From NCBI RefSeq assembly GCF_001522545.3, contig NC_031777.1, positions 2,472,360 to 2,536,359 of the forward strand: DNA of 64,000 nt. The letters are read 5' to 3'. This document shows positions 9,873 through 23,000 of the stretch, piece by piece. A program made the translations under genes and the position numbers. The stretch comes from Parus major. Lineage: Eukaryota > Chordata > Aves > Passeriformes > Paridae. Under the pieces are notes generated by a model that searched no databases, was not told where the DNA came from, and saw only the letters and a list, made by a program, of their open reading frames with translations. How positions within the stretch are numbered: the first letter of the stretch is position 1; the number at the start of each line of letters is the position of its first letter.

Positions 9873-12431
9873 GGGAGTGCTTGCCCATCAAGAGGGGGAT
9901 TTAAAAATCTGATGTTCAGAAGATGCAGTAAGGGATGTAGCAGTGGTGATTTAGGTAGGGGAGGGGATCCAGAACTTGCTGGGAATTATTGGACTGGGAA
10001 AACTGCCCTGCCAGGAGAAGGAGAATGTATCTATGGAAATGCTGAGAGGTGCTGGCAAGCTGGAAATCCAGTGCTGATGGCAAAACAGGGCATGTAGTGT
10101 CTCCAAGTGTGGGCTCAAGGATATAATACCAATTCTGCATGATGTCTTACAGGTGTTGTGGAATGTGATGCCACGAGCCTGCCCTGAACACAGGAATTTC
10201 TGCCTGCAGGTTCCAGTGTGATGGCACTGACTTGGTTGTTACCAGTGTCACTTTCTGTGTCTCTGGGATCTGCAGTCCCTTGGCCATCATGACCCTTTTT
10301 CTGTGGCTGGTGTTTGCTTGTCCTTCCTTACACCCCATTTTCAGTCAGGGCTTTCCCATGGCTTGGGGCAGAGCTGTGGGCAGGAACAGGCAGGAATTGC
10401 TGTCTTGAAAAAGCAATTTAGCTTCCTTGGCTTGTGTACAGTGAGAGCTTAGTCCTGCTGTCCATGGAGGTTCTGTTCCTGTTATTGCTCCACAGGAAGG
10501 CTGCAAATACAATTCACCTTACAAGATTTACAGCCAGGTAGGAATATTTGGCTGGAACACCCCGTTGTATAAATATATTGGCAGAAGAATTAGCAAAGAG
10601 CCATTTAACCACCACCAGGGAGGGAGAAGCAGTGGTGGAGTAAGGTGTGAGGAGAATCTCAAGGTTTCTCACGGTGTGGAGCAGCAGCTGAAGGTGTTTG
10701 GGGATGGTGAGCAGCATTAACACACCTCTGAGCATCTCTCCCTCTTCTGAATGTCATTGACCCTCAGCTCTTAGGTGAAGGCCTCATCCAAGGTTTACAA
10801 ATTTATTTTAGCCACAGATGGAGATGACTGCAGACACTGCCTGGATCACATATGTGCAGCTCAGGAGAATAGTGCCTGCAGGCAACTCTGCATGCAGAAG
10901 CAATACCAGGAAGTTTTTAATGCATTCTGGCTGTCATGTTCTTTTAATGCAGCTGATGAACTGTAAATGAGGAGAGCTGAGCATCAAGTAACCAGTCAGC
11001 ACCCTAGAGACCTTCAATAATTATTTTCTGGACACAGAATGAGAAAGTCTTAATTTAAAATACTAATACAGGCTCTTGGCTTCGTGCTGGCTATGGAGTA
11101 AAACACATTTTGAGGTCCTCTAGGGAAGTAGCAGGAGAACAGAGTCCTGCACAAAATTTTGCCATTTTTGTCAGTATTGACATGTTTATCTCCTTCCTCA
11201 TCTGTCAGGCTCAGGTGTCCTTATATATTAAATTCCTCATTGGTTTTACCTGCATTGTGAGTCTTGCGGCAAAAAGAGAGGAGCCAAAATCTTGTGTTTT
11301 ATTCTTTCCAACAAAACCACTGCAAGCCTTTTTAATGTTCCTTAAAATAGCAAGCAGGGCACAAGTGCACTTTTTTCCCCTCTTGATGGATGAAATTTAA
11401 CTACTGTTCCTTGATTTGTATTACTATCAATGTTACTAAGAGTCTTCCCCAATGCTAGAACAGCCTTTGAGTGCCAAATCTCCAGAGAGGAAACTGCTGT
11501 CGTGTTTTGATGATGGCAGTGGAAAATTAGTATTAAAACAGATTTATTTTTTTATCTATCTTGGCCAATTTCTGCAGGTTGGCTGTTGAACTAAAGAATT
11601 GCCAAGCAGGCATTTTCCATACACATAATGAATTTGCATTTTATTCCCTAGCTTGTTTTGCTTTTTAAAACAAGTGGCCCAATCCACCTCAGAGCATAGA
11701 AAAAAAAAACATTTAGACTACATGAATTGTGACTGATTTATAGAACTTAACTGTTGCTAGCCTATTCTCCTATTTCTCCATGAAATGCAATATGTTGTTT
11801 TAAAGGCCAGCTAAGATGTTCTAATTTGGATGAATTGCTCACTGGGAGACAGTCAGATGTACAGAAAATTAATTTCAGTTACAGTCACTCATATCCTCTA
11901 ACACTTTAAATGAAAACATAGTGTAACTAATAAATATCTCTCAGCATGGGCATGCTCTCTTTAAAGCCTGATTAATGCTTCCATCCTCAGCATAAAATCC
12001 CCACCCTGTTAAGGTGAAGAATTGTTAGTTGATTTAAGCACTTCACCTGCCTGAACACTTGAGCATATTTCATAAAACATTTGCTGGATGCAGTTTGGTT
12101 TTGCTTGGCTACCAAAACATTTCTCCAGAAGCCTTTGCCCACCTCCAGGATGTTCCTGTGTCCCCTCCCTGGGGTCCCCATCTGTGCTGTGCCCTGCCTT
12201 GCTGTGATAACTTCTTCCCAGGAGCTGCTGCTCTGCTTCAGCTCTCACTTCTAGCCTTTCACCCATCATCCTTGTGTTAAAAAAAAAAATTTTACTTGTG
12301 GAAAACTGCCTGAATCCCACTGACACCAAGTCTGTTTTACACTGGCTATGACACTTTTTTCCATATATCTATCCCTGGGTTCTGGCTCATTCCCTTTCTT
12401 CCTTGTGTTTTTTTTTTATAATTTCACCTCT

Positions 12432-12448
12432 ACACACACACACACACA
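12432..12448 (+). repeat. (AC)n microsatellite
   Basis: About eight AC units in intron 1 with no interruptions. Confidence 0.9.
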
Positions 12449-13041
12449 TTTTAATTTCTGCCTTGCTTCTGACAGATTGCTTCATCTCTGGCACTCAGGC
12501 CTTGACTTGTCTCTCATGTAGTGCTTCCTGCAGCCAGGTGCCTCAGAGCATTCAGGAGCTGCCTGGCATTCCTTTGCTCCAAGTTTGCCCCCTTGCCTTC
12601 CAGGGGACCTTGAAAATAATTAAGCAAAGTCTGTTTACTCGAGCTTTGTGCGGAAGCAGGTGAATTTCAGCCGTAACGAATAATCATCTCTGTAGAAACC
12701 CTAATCAACAGAATTTTTCTTTATACTGGTGGAGGATGAGGCATTTGGCTGGGTAATAAACATAACATTAGTGAGAAATCACTCACTGGTTATCCCTGTG
12801 GGTAATGCATGCAAAAGAAATGAGCTGCACAACAAAATTGCTTCCTGTGCATGATGCAAAGAAAACCCAGGGATGCAGAGGTGCTAAAGCAGGGGTAAGA
12901 TGGGGTTGGTGAAGTTGTTTCCCAAAAAAACCTTTCTTCTGGCCTTATGACACTATTACACTGAAACCATTAGAACACAGAATTTTCTTTGCACAAGTCC
13001 CCTTTGTTTTGTTCTGACAGAAGGAAATTTCTTTTCTCTAG

Positions 13042-13106
13042 GTGAAACTTGGAACCTGTAACACCCCCAAGCCAGGCTTCTTTGATTTTGAGGGAAAGCA
13101 GAAATG
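13042..13106 (+). CDS. ACBD6: ACBD6 exon 2: middle of the ACB domain
   Basis: The acceptor is a pyrimidine-rich tract ending tctctag, and the donor is atg|gtaaga. The exon encodes VKLGTCNTPKPGFFDFEGKQKW (residues 67-88), with the Trp88 codon split TG|G across the next intron. This is the central ACB-domain loop and the start of the following helix. Lys87, just before the tryptophan, aligns with ACBP Lys54, a ligand-contacting lysine. The 65-nt length leaves phase 2, matching exon 3. It is too short to show up as a free-standing open frame and was found by homology to the ACB family. Confidence 0.96.
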
Positions 13107-13610
13107 GTAAGAGGAAATCCTTGGCATTCCTAGCAATTCTGGCTCTCCTTTTTGTTGCATCTTGTCTCATCTGTTGACAATTTAAGGACCTAGGGGATGT
13201 CAGCTCACAGAGCCACCACTGAAATGGCTTTAAAATCCTTTGATTAACAGGGAAATCTTTGCTGTTATGCCTCATAGAGATGTGAAATACCAGACTCCTG
13301 TATTTATTGTCTTCATCCAGAACTGATATGCATACAGCAAAAATGTGAAAATAGCTGCAGCTCTGTGAACACAAAGTGTGTTCCAGCCTGGATCAGGATC
13401 CCCTGAAAGACCTTTTCACAACAGAGCTGCACTGACAGTGGCCATTCATGGCCTCAGAGAAAAGTTGACCATTTCAAGCTGAATGAAAGATGGCTTTGCA
13501 TGCCCTGAGAGGACTTTGATGAATCTGTTAGCTGTGTTCCACTGATGTCACTATAAAAACACCTTGTGCTGTCTCTGAGGGGCTCACTGATGTTTTGCTG
13601 TTGCTCCTAG
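13107..13610 (+). other. ACBD6: ACBD6 intron 2
   Basis: 504 bp with a canonical donor (gtaaga) and acceptor (ctcctag). No transposon or other feature was recognised. Confidence 0.9.
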
Positions 13611-13707
13611 GGAGGCTTGGAAAGCCCTGGGAGATACCAGCCCTCACCAAGCCATGCAGGAATACATCGCTGCCGTGAAAAAACTCGACCCCAGTTGGAA
13701 TCCACAG
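13611..13707 (+). CDS. ACBD6: ACBD6 exon 3: end of the ACB domain
   Basis: The acceptor is ttgctcctag and the donor is cacag|gtagga. The first base completes Trp88, and the exon continues through residues 89-120 (EAWKALGDTSPHQAMQEY and onward to NPQ). Tyr106 in AMQEY aligns with ACBP Tyr73, the last of the conserved ligand contacts, so all key ACB residues are present and the domain is predicted to bind acyl-CoA. The exon ends in phase 0. The intron before it is only 504 bp, far shorter than the gene's other introns. Confidence 0.96.
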
Positions 13708-16700
13708 GTAGGAAACGTGGAAATGTCGTTTGGAAAACAAACCAGCGTTTGTCTTCGTGAAGCTGACAATGGTTCAGCTTCTCACAGGCTTTAATTGCTT
13801 CATGGAAAACTTCATTCTGAGCAGATTAAAGTCTAAATTCGTTTTTAAAACTCTCCTTTTGTTATGACTGAAGCATGAAGAACCATCTCTTTCATTCATA
13901 ATGGTCTTCATTTTACAGCGAGCGCATGCACAGGGTTGGTTTGGCTGTAGTGATCTAATTTATTTTGCTCTTATTGGTTCATGCTGTATTTAGCATGTAA
14001 AGATACTTTTTATCCTTTTCTCATCCTTCTCTTTTCAACTACTATTTAAAATGTTGATCAATAGAAAGCAATCTCCATGAAAGTGACATGAACTGAATGA
14101 TCAATTCTAAAAATGTTTCCTTTTTGTTTCCATGCAGCAAATTACCAAATCTGATTATGATTAGGTACTCCAACATAACAAGTCTGTAGCTGTGTGTTAC
14201 AGGGAGACTGTACTGTCATTTTAATTAATTTGTCTTTCATCTACCAGGTTTATTACTTGATTGAATCCTTAAGGATTCAATCTCCTGTTTATAAACTGAC
14301 TTTTATACAATTTTTAAAGAGGATTGCTCTTTAGAAAAAGTATAGCTTTTGGAAATAGAGTGGAGATATTTCACTAATAGTAAATTTCTGTAGGCATGGT
14401 AATTTCTTCACATGGTAGGAAATTTGTTCTTCTCTGCTCCTATGCTTTGGAAGCAAAATCTTGTGTGGGCACAACCCTATGAATCAAGAATTTGATTTTG
14501 AGTTGTCTTCTGATGATGTTCTTGAGACTTAAGGTTAATTTTTTTTTCTTCACTAATTCATTTTTCATGCCATTCATAGTGTTTTTGCAGCAAAGAAAGG
14601 TTGACGTTTAGAAAAAATCCTTTTTAATGCCCTTGGAGAAAATAGTTTTATGTGCTGTGCAGTTAGCTAAAGTTGGCTGCTTTCTGAGTAAATTCTTGTC
14701 CAGGCTAAAATTCTCATACAGAAATAAAGGAATTTGTAAACATCCGTGTATAATCCTGAATGAAGTAAGTGTCAAGTGAAACACATGAATATTAATTTTT
14801 AAATGAAAAAAATAATTCAAACAAAACACTCAGTGCTTTCCTGAACAGATTTTTCAGCATTGTGAAAGGCTTAGCTTTTTTGGGTATTCACTTCCTTGTC
14901 TCAGAGAAATCCTTACTGTCAGAGTTGTGAGCTTCAGGTTAAAAAATTGTGAGCCAGGAAAAAGGAGTAATATGTTTTTATAAAACAAATATTTTAAAGA
15001 ACCCATACAGCAAACAAAGAAAGGTTGGCAGCACTCTTCCCCTCCTCTTCCCCTAAGGTAAAGAGGTTACCTTAACAGCAAATTCTTCACAAGAATTCAC
15101 CTGTCCTTATTACATCATTCTTTTAATTCCACTTTTATAGGACCAAAATGCTCTCAGGAGTCCTCTCTGGAGCATCTCCTGCTGCTCTCCTGGTTTTCCT
15201 TCTCCCCACCAAATCCACGTTCTGGAGCCACGAGAGGGAGCTCTGTTCTTTAAAATGATGGAGATGCATCTGTCAGGGGATGGAGATAAAATAGCTACTT
15301 TAGTCTCCAAATTTCAAATTGGATTTATAGAAAAGAGCTGTGGGTACATTACAAGGTGCTTCATCACTGTCATTGTGTCTCCTTTACGTGCTCATCTGCT
15401 GGGTACCTTCAGGTTTTTCTTACGTTCCATAGATTGTGAATTAAATACTCCAAATGCTTGGTTAAAAGCAGCATAAAGTGCACGTTACAAATTTGAAAAG
15501 TTTGGCTTTCATATCATTATGAATCATAAATAGTAATTATAGTACAAAACCCTTCAATTTCTTACTGTGCATCCTCGTGGATTTTGCTATTTTAAAGCTT
15601 TCTCAATGTTTCCAACTTACTTTTTCTTCAGCTGTTCATCACATCCATTAAAGTTGTTCTTTTGTGTTATTTTAAATCCTCCTCAGTCTCCTGTTCCATA
15701 TATCTGCAAAAGGGCTTTATCATTTTGATCCTTTAGTAACATTTTAAGCTTAAAACTGCTTATTTTGTTTTTCATAGGTTCATTTTTCCTTCAGCAGATT
15801 TGCTGCTGTTCTGCAGCCTTCAGGCTGTTAATAAATGTTAATAAATAGAATGGAACTAAATGCAGTATTTCTTGTGCAGTCCAAATAGATCCACTTCTTT
15901 ATTCCTTTTTCTTGTTTCACCATTGATTCATTCTTTCATATTGAAGTTTCTTTATTATAACACGTCTAGTATCAGAGTAACCTGCTTTAATTTAATATTC
16001 TTTAATTTAGTATCTTTGTTTTGGATGGTAAAAAAAAAAAAATCAAAGTAAAAGAGTTCTGATGCAGAGTGAATTTGTGTCCAGAAGCAATGAGAACTCT
16101 AACAGCAGCCCAAATCTCACCTGCTGCTTCCTGTTCCTGCACTGACTTTGGAGTACCCAGACTTCATTAGGAGACAGCTGAATGTGGAGAGGCAGCAGCA
16201 TAGCTTTTCTCTTCTCTCTGAAGTTTCTGTGCCATTTTTGACAGAATCTTTTTGACAGTATCATTGTTTTCAATGTGGTTTCATGGTTTTTTTTTCACCC
16301 TTGCTGCCTGCAGGTTGCCCCATAGTTCTGGCTAATCTTCATTTTCTGAGCTTTGTCTAAAACCTGGGAAGAAATGATCATACTGCACTTACTTTCAGCA
16401 ATTTTATTTGCTGGAAAACCTTTAAAATTAACAAGTAACCTCGAGGATATTTGAGGTGAGGTCCATTGTCTTTACATCCATGAAGCCAGGGAATCTCATG
16501 GCTGTGTTTGTCTAGAACCAGTAATCACAATTACCTTCCAGGATGTTTTGCAATTCAGCCCTTCTGTGTTGGCATGGTCTTACTACGTGTTGTGGGTTGT
16601 TTTGTTCCTTTTCCCAAGAACAGCTGTTAGTAGGAGGTCAGGAATATTCTTTTCCATGCTGTCTCCATTCTCCTCTTGATGCAGTCTTCCTTCGTCATCT

Positions 16701-19700
16701 TCTACCTTTTAGCACATCTTTTGTTTCTTGTGAGTCATTCCTTTCAGTCTGAAGTTCCAGGCAGTGGAAAGGTAATTGCTTGGACCAGCTCAGCTCTATT
16801 TGCATATTTCAGAGACATCACCTGTCCTTCAAGTCTATTCACTCTTCCTTCAGAACAGAGAATAATTTATGAAGCCATTCTTTTGCATTCTCCAGCCTGA
16901 AACAGAAACATTTCATGCCATCAACACCTCCCACTGCTTCTGGACCTCTACAAAGGAAGATGTGTCCCTGCTGCTTCTCTCCTCCTATGTTCACCTGTCC
17001 TCTTCCTGCTTTACTGGCCGTAAATGGAGCTTTACTGGCAATAAATGGCAGTAAAAAGCTGCTTTTGGTGGCTTTGGCTGGCATGAGCGAGGTGGTGACA
17101 CTCACCTGCCCTCCCTGCCAGCCACCACATGCGTGTCCCTCTGGCTCTGCATTCCCCCTGCAGCCTCAGCACTGGGCTCAGGGATTTGGGGAGTGTCACC
17201 TTCAGAAGATGGGTGTCAGGCACCTTCATGCAGTCACTTTGTTCTCACCTACATCGCTGCATGATCGGGCACTTCAGTGCGTGGTAGTGACTGTTTGCAG
17301 TCCCCCACACATTCCAAAATCCTCCTCTCTCTCTTGTCTTGGATATCACAAATCCCCACTGGCTTCAAGCATCCAGGTTTTTCAAACCCAAAGAAGCAGA
17401 AACAGGCCAGCACTTCTTTCCTTAGTGGAGTTGAACACATCCCTTCCACTGAAATCCTGTTGGAGGTGTGACACGACACTGCAGCGGGGTGGCCGGGAGC
17501 TGTTATTGATCCGTTCTTGTAACGAGATGGTTATATGGCACAGCTCAAACAATAAAAATAAATAATAAAAAAAGCATCCAGATTTGCTCAGCACATTTAG
17601 CCTTCCATTTGCTGATTGCAATTTTGGCATCGCTCGGTTCTAAATATTTCCTTTTCCTATTTCTTATATTGTGTATTTACCAGTTCCAATCTGAACAGCT
17701 TGTCACTACTAACTTCAGTGGCATCCTTTCCTAAACACTTAGATGCCTCTTCCTATTTGGTTTGAGTGTTGAAACTCACAGGAGAACTTGAAGATTTTCT
17801 ATTTATATATCAAAGTTTAAAAAGTTGGCATTTTAACTTGTTTGACTCGGCTTGACCAATAATGTGGTTAGTAAAATTTCTGCTGTGTAATGAGGAAAGT
17901 TGGAGATCAGGGATCTGAAGAGCAGAGACTTCTCTCTAAGGGAAAGAGAGCTCCACCTGAAAGAGAATAGGCATTTACCAAATATTTTTTTTGGCTTTTA
18001 AAGGTGTGAAGTCCCAGTTCTGATGTTTACAGGGGAGAAAGTTGCCTTTAAGCTGTGTTTTTTTTAAGTACTGTTCTGTGCCTTGTTTGAGTAGGGCAGG
18101 ATTTAATTCTCTTTACTCTGGCCCAAATAGTGAATGGGAATAAAATCTCTCCTTTGGTGGGCTGATGTAGGAGCACCAGGTCATGCCAGGAGAGGACCCT
18201 TGGGGGAACAAAAGGGCTCATGAAACAGAAAACAAACTTCAGAGTGAATAAAATAGCAAATTCACAATTGCTGCAGGCTCAGAGCAGTCCAGTAAGCTGG
18301 AAAACCTTCAGGAGTAAAACAGATGGATTTGTCCATTGGATGTTTTTGCAGGAAGTACTGCAGGGGGCAATATTTGATAAGGTGGGTGGCCAGGTACCCT
18401 GTGCCCAGGGCTGGGCTCCATCCCTTCTGCCTTCTGGTGAAATAACCTTTCTCTGTCACATTTATATGCAATAAGCAGGTTGAAACTAAAATGTGGGAAA
18501 GAGAATTTGCAGTTCAGGGATAACAGTGAAAAGCAGGAGAAACAATTCCCAGATTTGCAGAAGAGCTGAGGTCTATGTGCTTTTGGCAGGTTGTACCAGG
18601 TGGTAACTGAATTATTTTAACAATTTATTTAAATTGATGAGCGTCTTGTATTTAAGTAAGCTTTCCAAGGCAACTTAGAATCTCTGTAGTGTAGGATCTC
18701 CAAGAGAACTGAAAAATTTCTAAAATGACTCAAATACAAACTGTTTCCAAAGACATTAAAAAATAAATAAATTTGGAAATCAAAACTTGAATTTTTCTTA
18801 ATTTCGGATTCATTGCTCAAGTCTGCCCTGTTGATATCTGGAACGAGAAGCTTTGATCTTTTGCAGCTTACAGGCTTTATGTCTGGTCAACTTATAAGAA
18901 TTAGATTAGTGGCTGGTAAATGCAGTTTCAGGCTGAAATCTGTAGATTTCTTGGTTAGTTCTGCAGGCCAGCAGAATTTCTTCTGGAAATTAAGAGATGA
19001 ATTAGAAAAACTGTTGTCTGTAAACAAAACGAGTGTGCCCATCGTGTTTTCCTGTTTTGTCTATCAGTCAAACAGATGTCTCCCTTGATAATCTGGCCCA
19101 GCAGCCACTGTTTGTGGTTGGGAAAGAGCAGCAGAGTGGTGTGGGCAGGATTACAAGGGGGATGGGAAGAGCAGGAAGGGAAAAGACCTGTTTGGGTCTC
19201 TCTCTGCCTGTCACCAGCAGCAGTGAGCTCACATACCTGCTTTGTTTGGGGAAATATCTCAATTTATGGCTTGCCGTGCTACGAGGTCAAAAACTTTGAA
19301 AAAATAGCAACTTTATTTCTTTTGTAGTATAAAAGCAATTTAATTGCATCGTGTAAAGTGGGCACTAATCAAATTATGGCTGTGCTCCCTAAAGCTTGCT
19401 GTCCTGTGCTAGTGCAGCACACTGGGAAGAGGAGCCACAGTGCTGCAGTGGCTTTGCTCTGCACATTTTTTATATGGATCCTGCTATGGTAATTCATCTT
19501 TAGGGAATTTAATATCTGATTTTTTTGTTTGTTTTTTTAACCCAAATGTTGATAACAACAATAATAATTACTAACAAAATACGGAAAACAAAGATCACTC
19601 TTTGCTCTACATTATTTTTATTTCAGTGGTGACCACACTGGAAGAAGCATATCACTGAAACAATTTGTAAACTCTAATCAAGCTCTTCCCCTTTGAAAAC

Positions 19701-22566
19701 AAAACAGAGCAAAGCCAAACCATCAAGCCTGTATTTTTTGTTATTATTAATTTTTTAGCAGAAAATGAAACACTAGAAATTAAGATGAAAACCAGAAAAT
19801 TGATCCACCCTGGGCTTGTGGCTTTGGGGAGTGTAAGACTACAGGGTCCTCTGGTTTTAGACAAACTGCTGAGTTTTTTTTTTGAACCACATTGGGGTAT
19901 GCAATAGCTTTTGAGGGTTTTTATATCCTGAAAAGGTTTAGATCTTAGCACACAGAAGGGTTCTTCTGCCTTTTGCCAGCTCTGTGAGGGACAATCTCTA
20001 GCATGCAAGTGGAGTTAGTGGAGGATGCAGTTATTTGCTGTGCATGGCTCCCAAAACCTTGCAGTTTGGGTACATTTCACTCCTACTTGTGAGACTGGAG
20101 GTGGAGTGACCCATCTTATTTTATCCCAGTTGGAAAAAAGGCACTTTATTATCTGCAAAATTAGGCTTTAGGTGCTTTGCTTTTGGACCATGCTTTCAGA
20201 ACTAATTTTTCTTATTAGCAAGGGGATGTTTTGTAGTTCCTTTTGTGTCAGAAACAAAAATACCACACTACAAATACAAACTAAATCTCCCCATTCTTCC
20301 TCAATAAAGGTGGTAGCATTGCTTTGCTGCATCTTCTCACAAGGAGTGTGTGCTGATGCTTTAAGTCCTTGATGCAGATAAAGCTGTGTCCATAGGTGAT
20401 TTGCTGCCTTTCTGTCCCTGTCTTTGCAAGTAACTCACCTGCCAGGTGTTGGGGTGCTGTGCTGGTGGGGCTGGGATTTCAGCTGTGGACAAATTTGATC
20501 AATCACAGGATTTGGTTTTTTTTTTCTTCTGCAGCCTTTTATTGTAGAGCACAAAACAAAATGCCAGACCCACACTGGTATTTTCAGTTGTTTGGAATTG
20601 TGGCTCTGGCAATCTGTGCAGAAGTGAAGAAGTTAAAATGAACAAGCATCTCATAGCAGAAATATAAACAGCTGGAATATGTGTCAGCCTCCTACCCCCT
20701 GGGAGTCTGTTGGATTGTTCCCTTTGATTTTACATCTCTGCAGAAATTTATGGTCTCAGCTTCTTTTATTTATGACATTCTGATCCTCGACCAAGCGATT
20801 GATTGAAATACAACAGTGCCAAGCTGCAAGTCTGTATTTCAGAGAGGCTGAAGCTTAGGCAGCAAACCAGCAATGCAGTCGTGGATTGAAGGCTGCACTG
20901 GAATCCTGTACAGAGGTTGCCCACATTTCTATGCCCCAAAGCTTCTTCAAAGGAGAGAATTATCATGACAAGGGTTATGCCTCTTCTCTCTCCCTCCTTT
21001 CAAGGTGCCTGTTCTTGCTGAAAACACACTGGATGTTAAATATGCATTCTTACCAGCACTCTAAGGGCTGACTTTGGCTTGTAGAGATGTTAGTCCTCAT
21101 TTTTCCAGCTCAGATCCAGCAGTGTCAATGCACTCTGTTGTTACTGGGCTGTGAGTAGCATAACATAACCTCTTGTAGCTACTTGGATGTAACAGTAGTG
21201 GGTTTTGATAAATCCAACCAAAAAATTGTGGGGAATCACCATTAGTGATTTTAGTTGAATATTAATATTTAATTATTTTTTTACTACATCACTTAAATAA
21301 TTTTCACTATCTGATTACAGAAATATTACAGAATATACTATTTGGGATGTATACAGAGAAAAAAGAGTAATTAGAGGTGTAGCTCTGCCTTGCTGAGTGT
21401 GCTGCTGCAGCAAAGTGATGTGTGTGACATCCCAGTATCATGATTCCTGGCTTGCAGGTGGATGAAGACACTGCATGCTGGCCAGATACACCAGAAGCAA
21501 TTGAAAAAAAAAAAGGAGGAAGTAAATTTATATATATAAAATCTCAAACTACTGGCATACAGTGATGGCAAGATGTAGCAGAGTGAGCCAAAACACTTTA
21601 CTGTGTAATTTTCTGTGCAGCAGGGAATTTGTTGCTTTTTTTCTTATCAATGTAATCATTGTCCAGAAGTAACAGGTTCTGCTGTTTGGCTGCAGTCCCA
21701 CAGCACCTGGTTCTTCTGTCATCCCATGGCTGTGGGATTGGAAGTATGGGATGCAGCTGAGCTCTGGGATCTCAAAACTTCACTTGAGCAGTTGCTCTCC
21801 TAGCTGAGAAAGCATCTCAGTGTCAGGGAAGGATCACCACATCAGGTGTCAGTTGCCACAGATCCTCTCCTGAGGGTTGTTGCTTCTGTGGCTGAGTTGA
21901 CAGAAAATGGTTAAATACTGATATTTCCAAGGAGGGCCCAAGATCTTGGCTTAAACTGAGATGGCAAGTTTGAATTTGTTAAAATTTCAGGCCAGAAGCT
22001 GAAATGACTGAAATGCAACCAGAGGTGCCCTCTGTCATTTTTCTGCCTTGAGGTGGCAGTTTCTGTCAAGGCAAAGAAGGTGTGTAAATACCAAGTGCAG
22101 TTTTCATTTGTTGCAGATTTTAGCAGCAATGCTGCTGCTCCTCAGCCACAAAAATGTGAATGATGAAAGCATCGAAAAGCTCTTTTTTGTGAAGTAGCTG
22201 TGTGAGGCTGGAAGCAGAAAAGAGCAGTGTTGTGACATGAGAAGTGACTCCACCAGCAACCAAAACTTTCCTGTGAGGTTCATTTCTGTCCTGAAAACTC
22301 CTCTGGCTGAAACAAATCGGTGCATGATGCTTTTTGGTAGTGCTGACATGACCAAACTGAGGGCTGGGAAAGCTGCAGGATGGGCTGGCAGGGCAGGGGT
22401 GTTGAACCAAGCAGGAATCTGCCATGGGCAGTTCAGGAGCTTGGGGCAGAGAGCAGAGCCTCTGGTGGAACAGGAGCTTTGGAAGGGGAGGAAAAATAAA
22501 TAGGAAATTGTAAGGTGAAGTGAGGAGGACCAGGAGGGCAAGATCTGCCTTCTCTGCCCAGATTTA

Positions 22567-22632
22567 GCTGGGGTGGAAGTAGGTGATCTTTAAGGAGCTT
22601 TCCTACCCAAACCATTCTGTGGTTGTGTGATG
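22567..22632 (+). mobile_element. CR1 LINE very short 3' end
   Basis: Reads ggaagtaggtgatctttaag, then cctacccaaaccattctgtg and ttgtgtgatg. Only the terminal 65 bp or so of the element are present. Confidence 0.75.
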
Positions 22633-22968
22633 ATTCCTGCTGCTCACATCACTTCCTCAGCAAGAGAGAGCCTTCCTGACACCTGTGGACCCCAATGTTT
22701 CCCAGAGTGCCCAGAAACACGGAAAAATCCCATCTCTTGGGATAGTCAAGTGAGGTGCTGTGTGAAGGTGGGAGGAGCAGGGACTGACTCCTCTGTTTGT
22801 GGCACTTGGTGGACATTCCAGAGAGGGGCTTTGACTTTCTCTGCTGTTCTCCTGGGAGCTGTGGCAGCCCATCCTCAAACTCCTGCTCCTGTTTTGGCCA
22901 GCAACCCACCAGGCTGGGCAGAAGCAGCTTGACTGCTTTAAATGGGGAAGGGCTCAACCTCTCATTTA

Positions 22969-23000
22969 AGAAAAAATAAATAAAAAAAAATAAATAAAAA
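22969..23000 (+). repeat. A-rich (AAATA)n-like tract
   Basis: Poly-A interrupted by single T bases (ataaataaaaaaaaataaat). It could be an old retroposon tail, but no recognisable retroposon body precedes it. Confidence 0.8.

Larger units (their letters stand above)
6659..13041 (+). other. ACBD6: ACBD6 intron 1
   Basis: 6,383 bp. The first 2 kb hold three same-direction CR1 fragments, and 9.77-9.87 kb holds a MIR-like relic. From 8.4 kb to 13.0 kb it is otherwise ordinary AT-rich sequence with an (AC)n tract at 12432 and a possible conserved block at about 12.60-12.80 kb. No other exon was recognised. Confidence 0.85.

Noticed and set aside
16915..17565. 216-codon plus-strand open frame in intron 3
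   Set aside because: Composition looks like ordinary intron sequence, with no domain, no splice context and no repeat explanation. Probably chance.
20825..20910. Possible further MIR-like relic
   Set aside because: A few words resemble the MIR 3' part (cagagaggctgaagct, gcagcaaaccagcaatg), but too few and not in convincing order.
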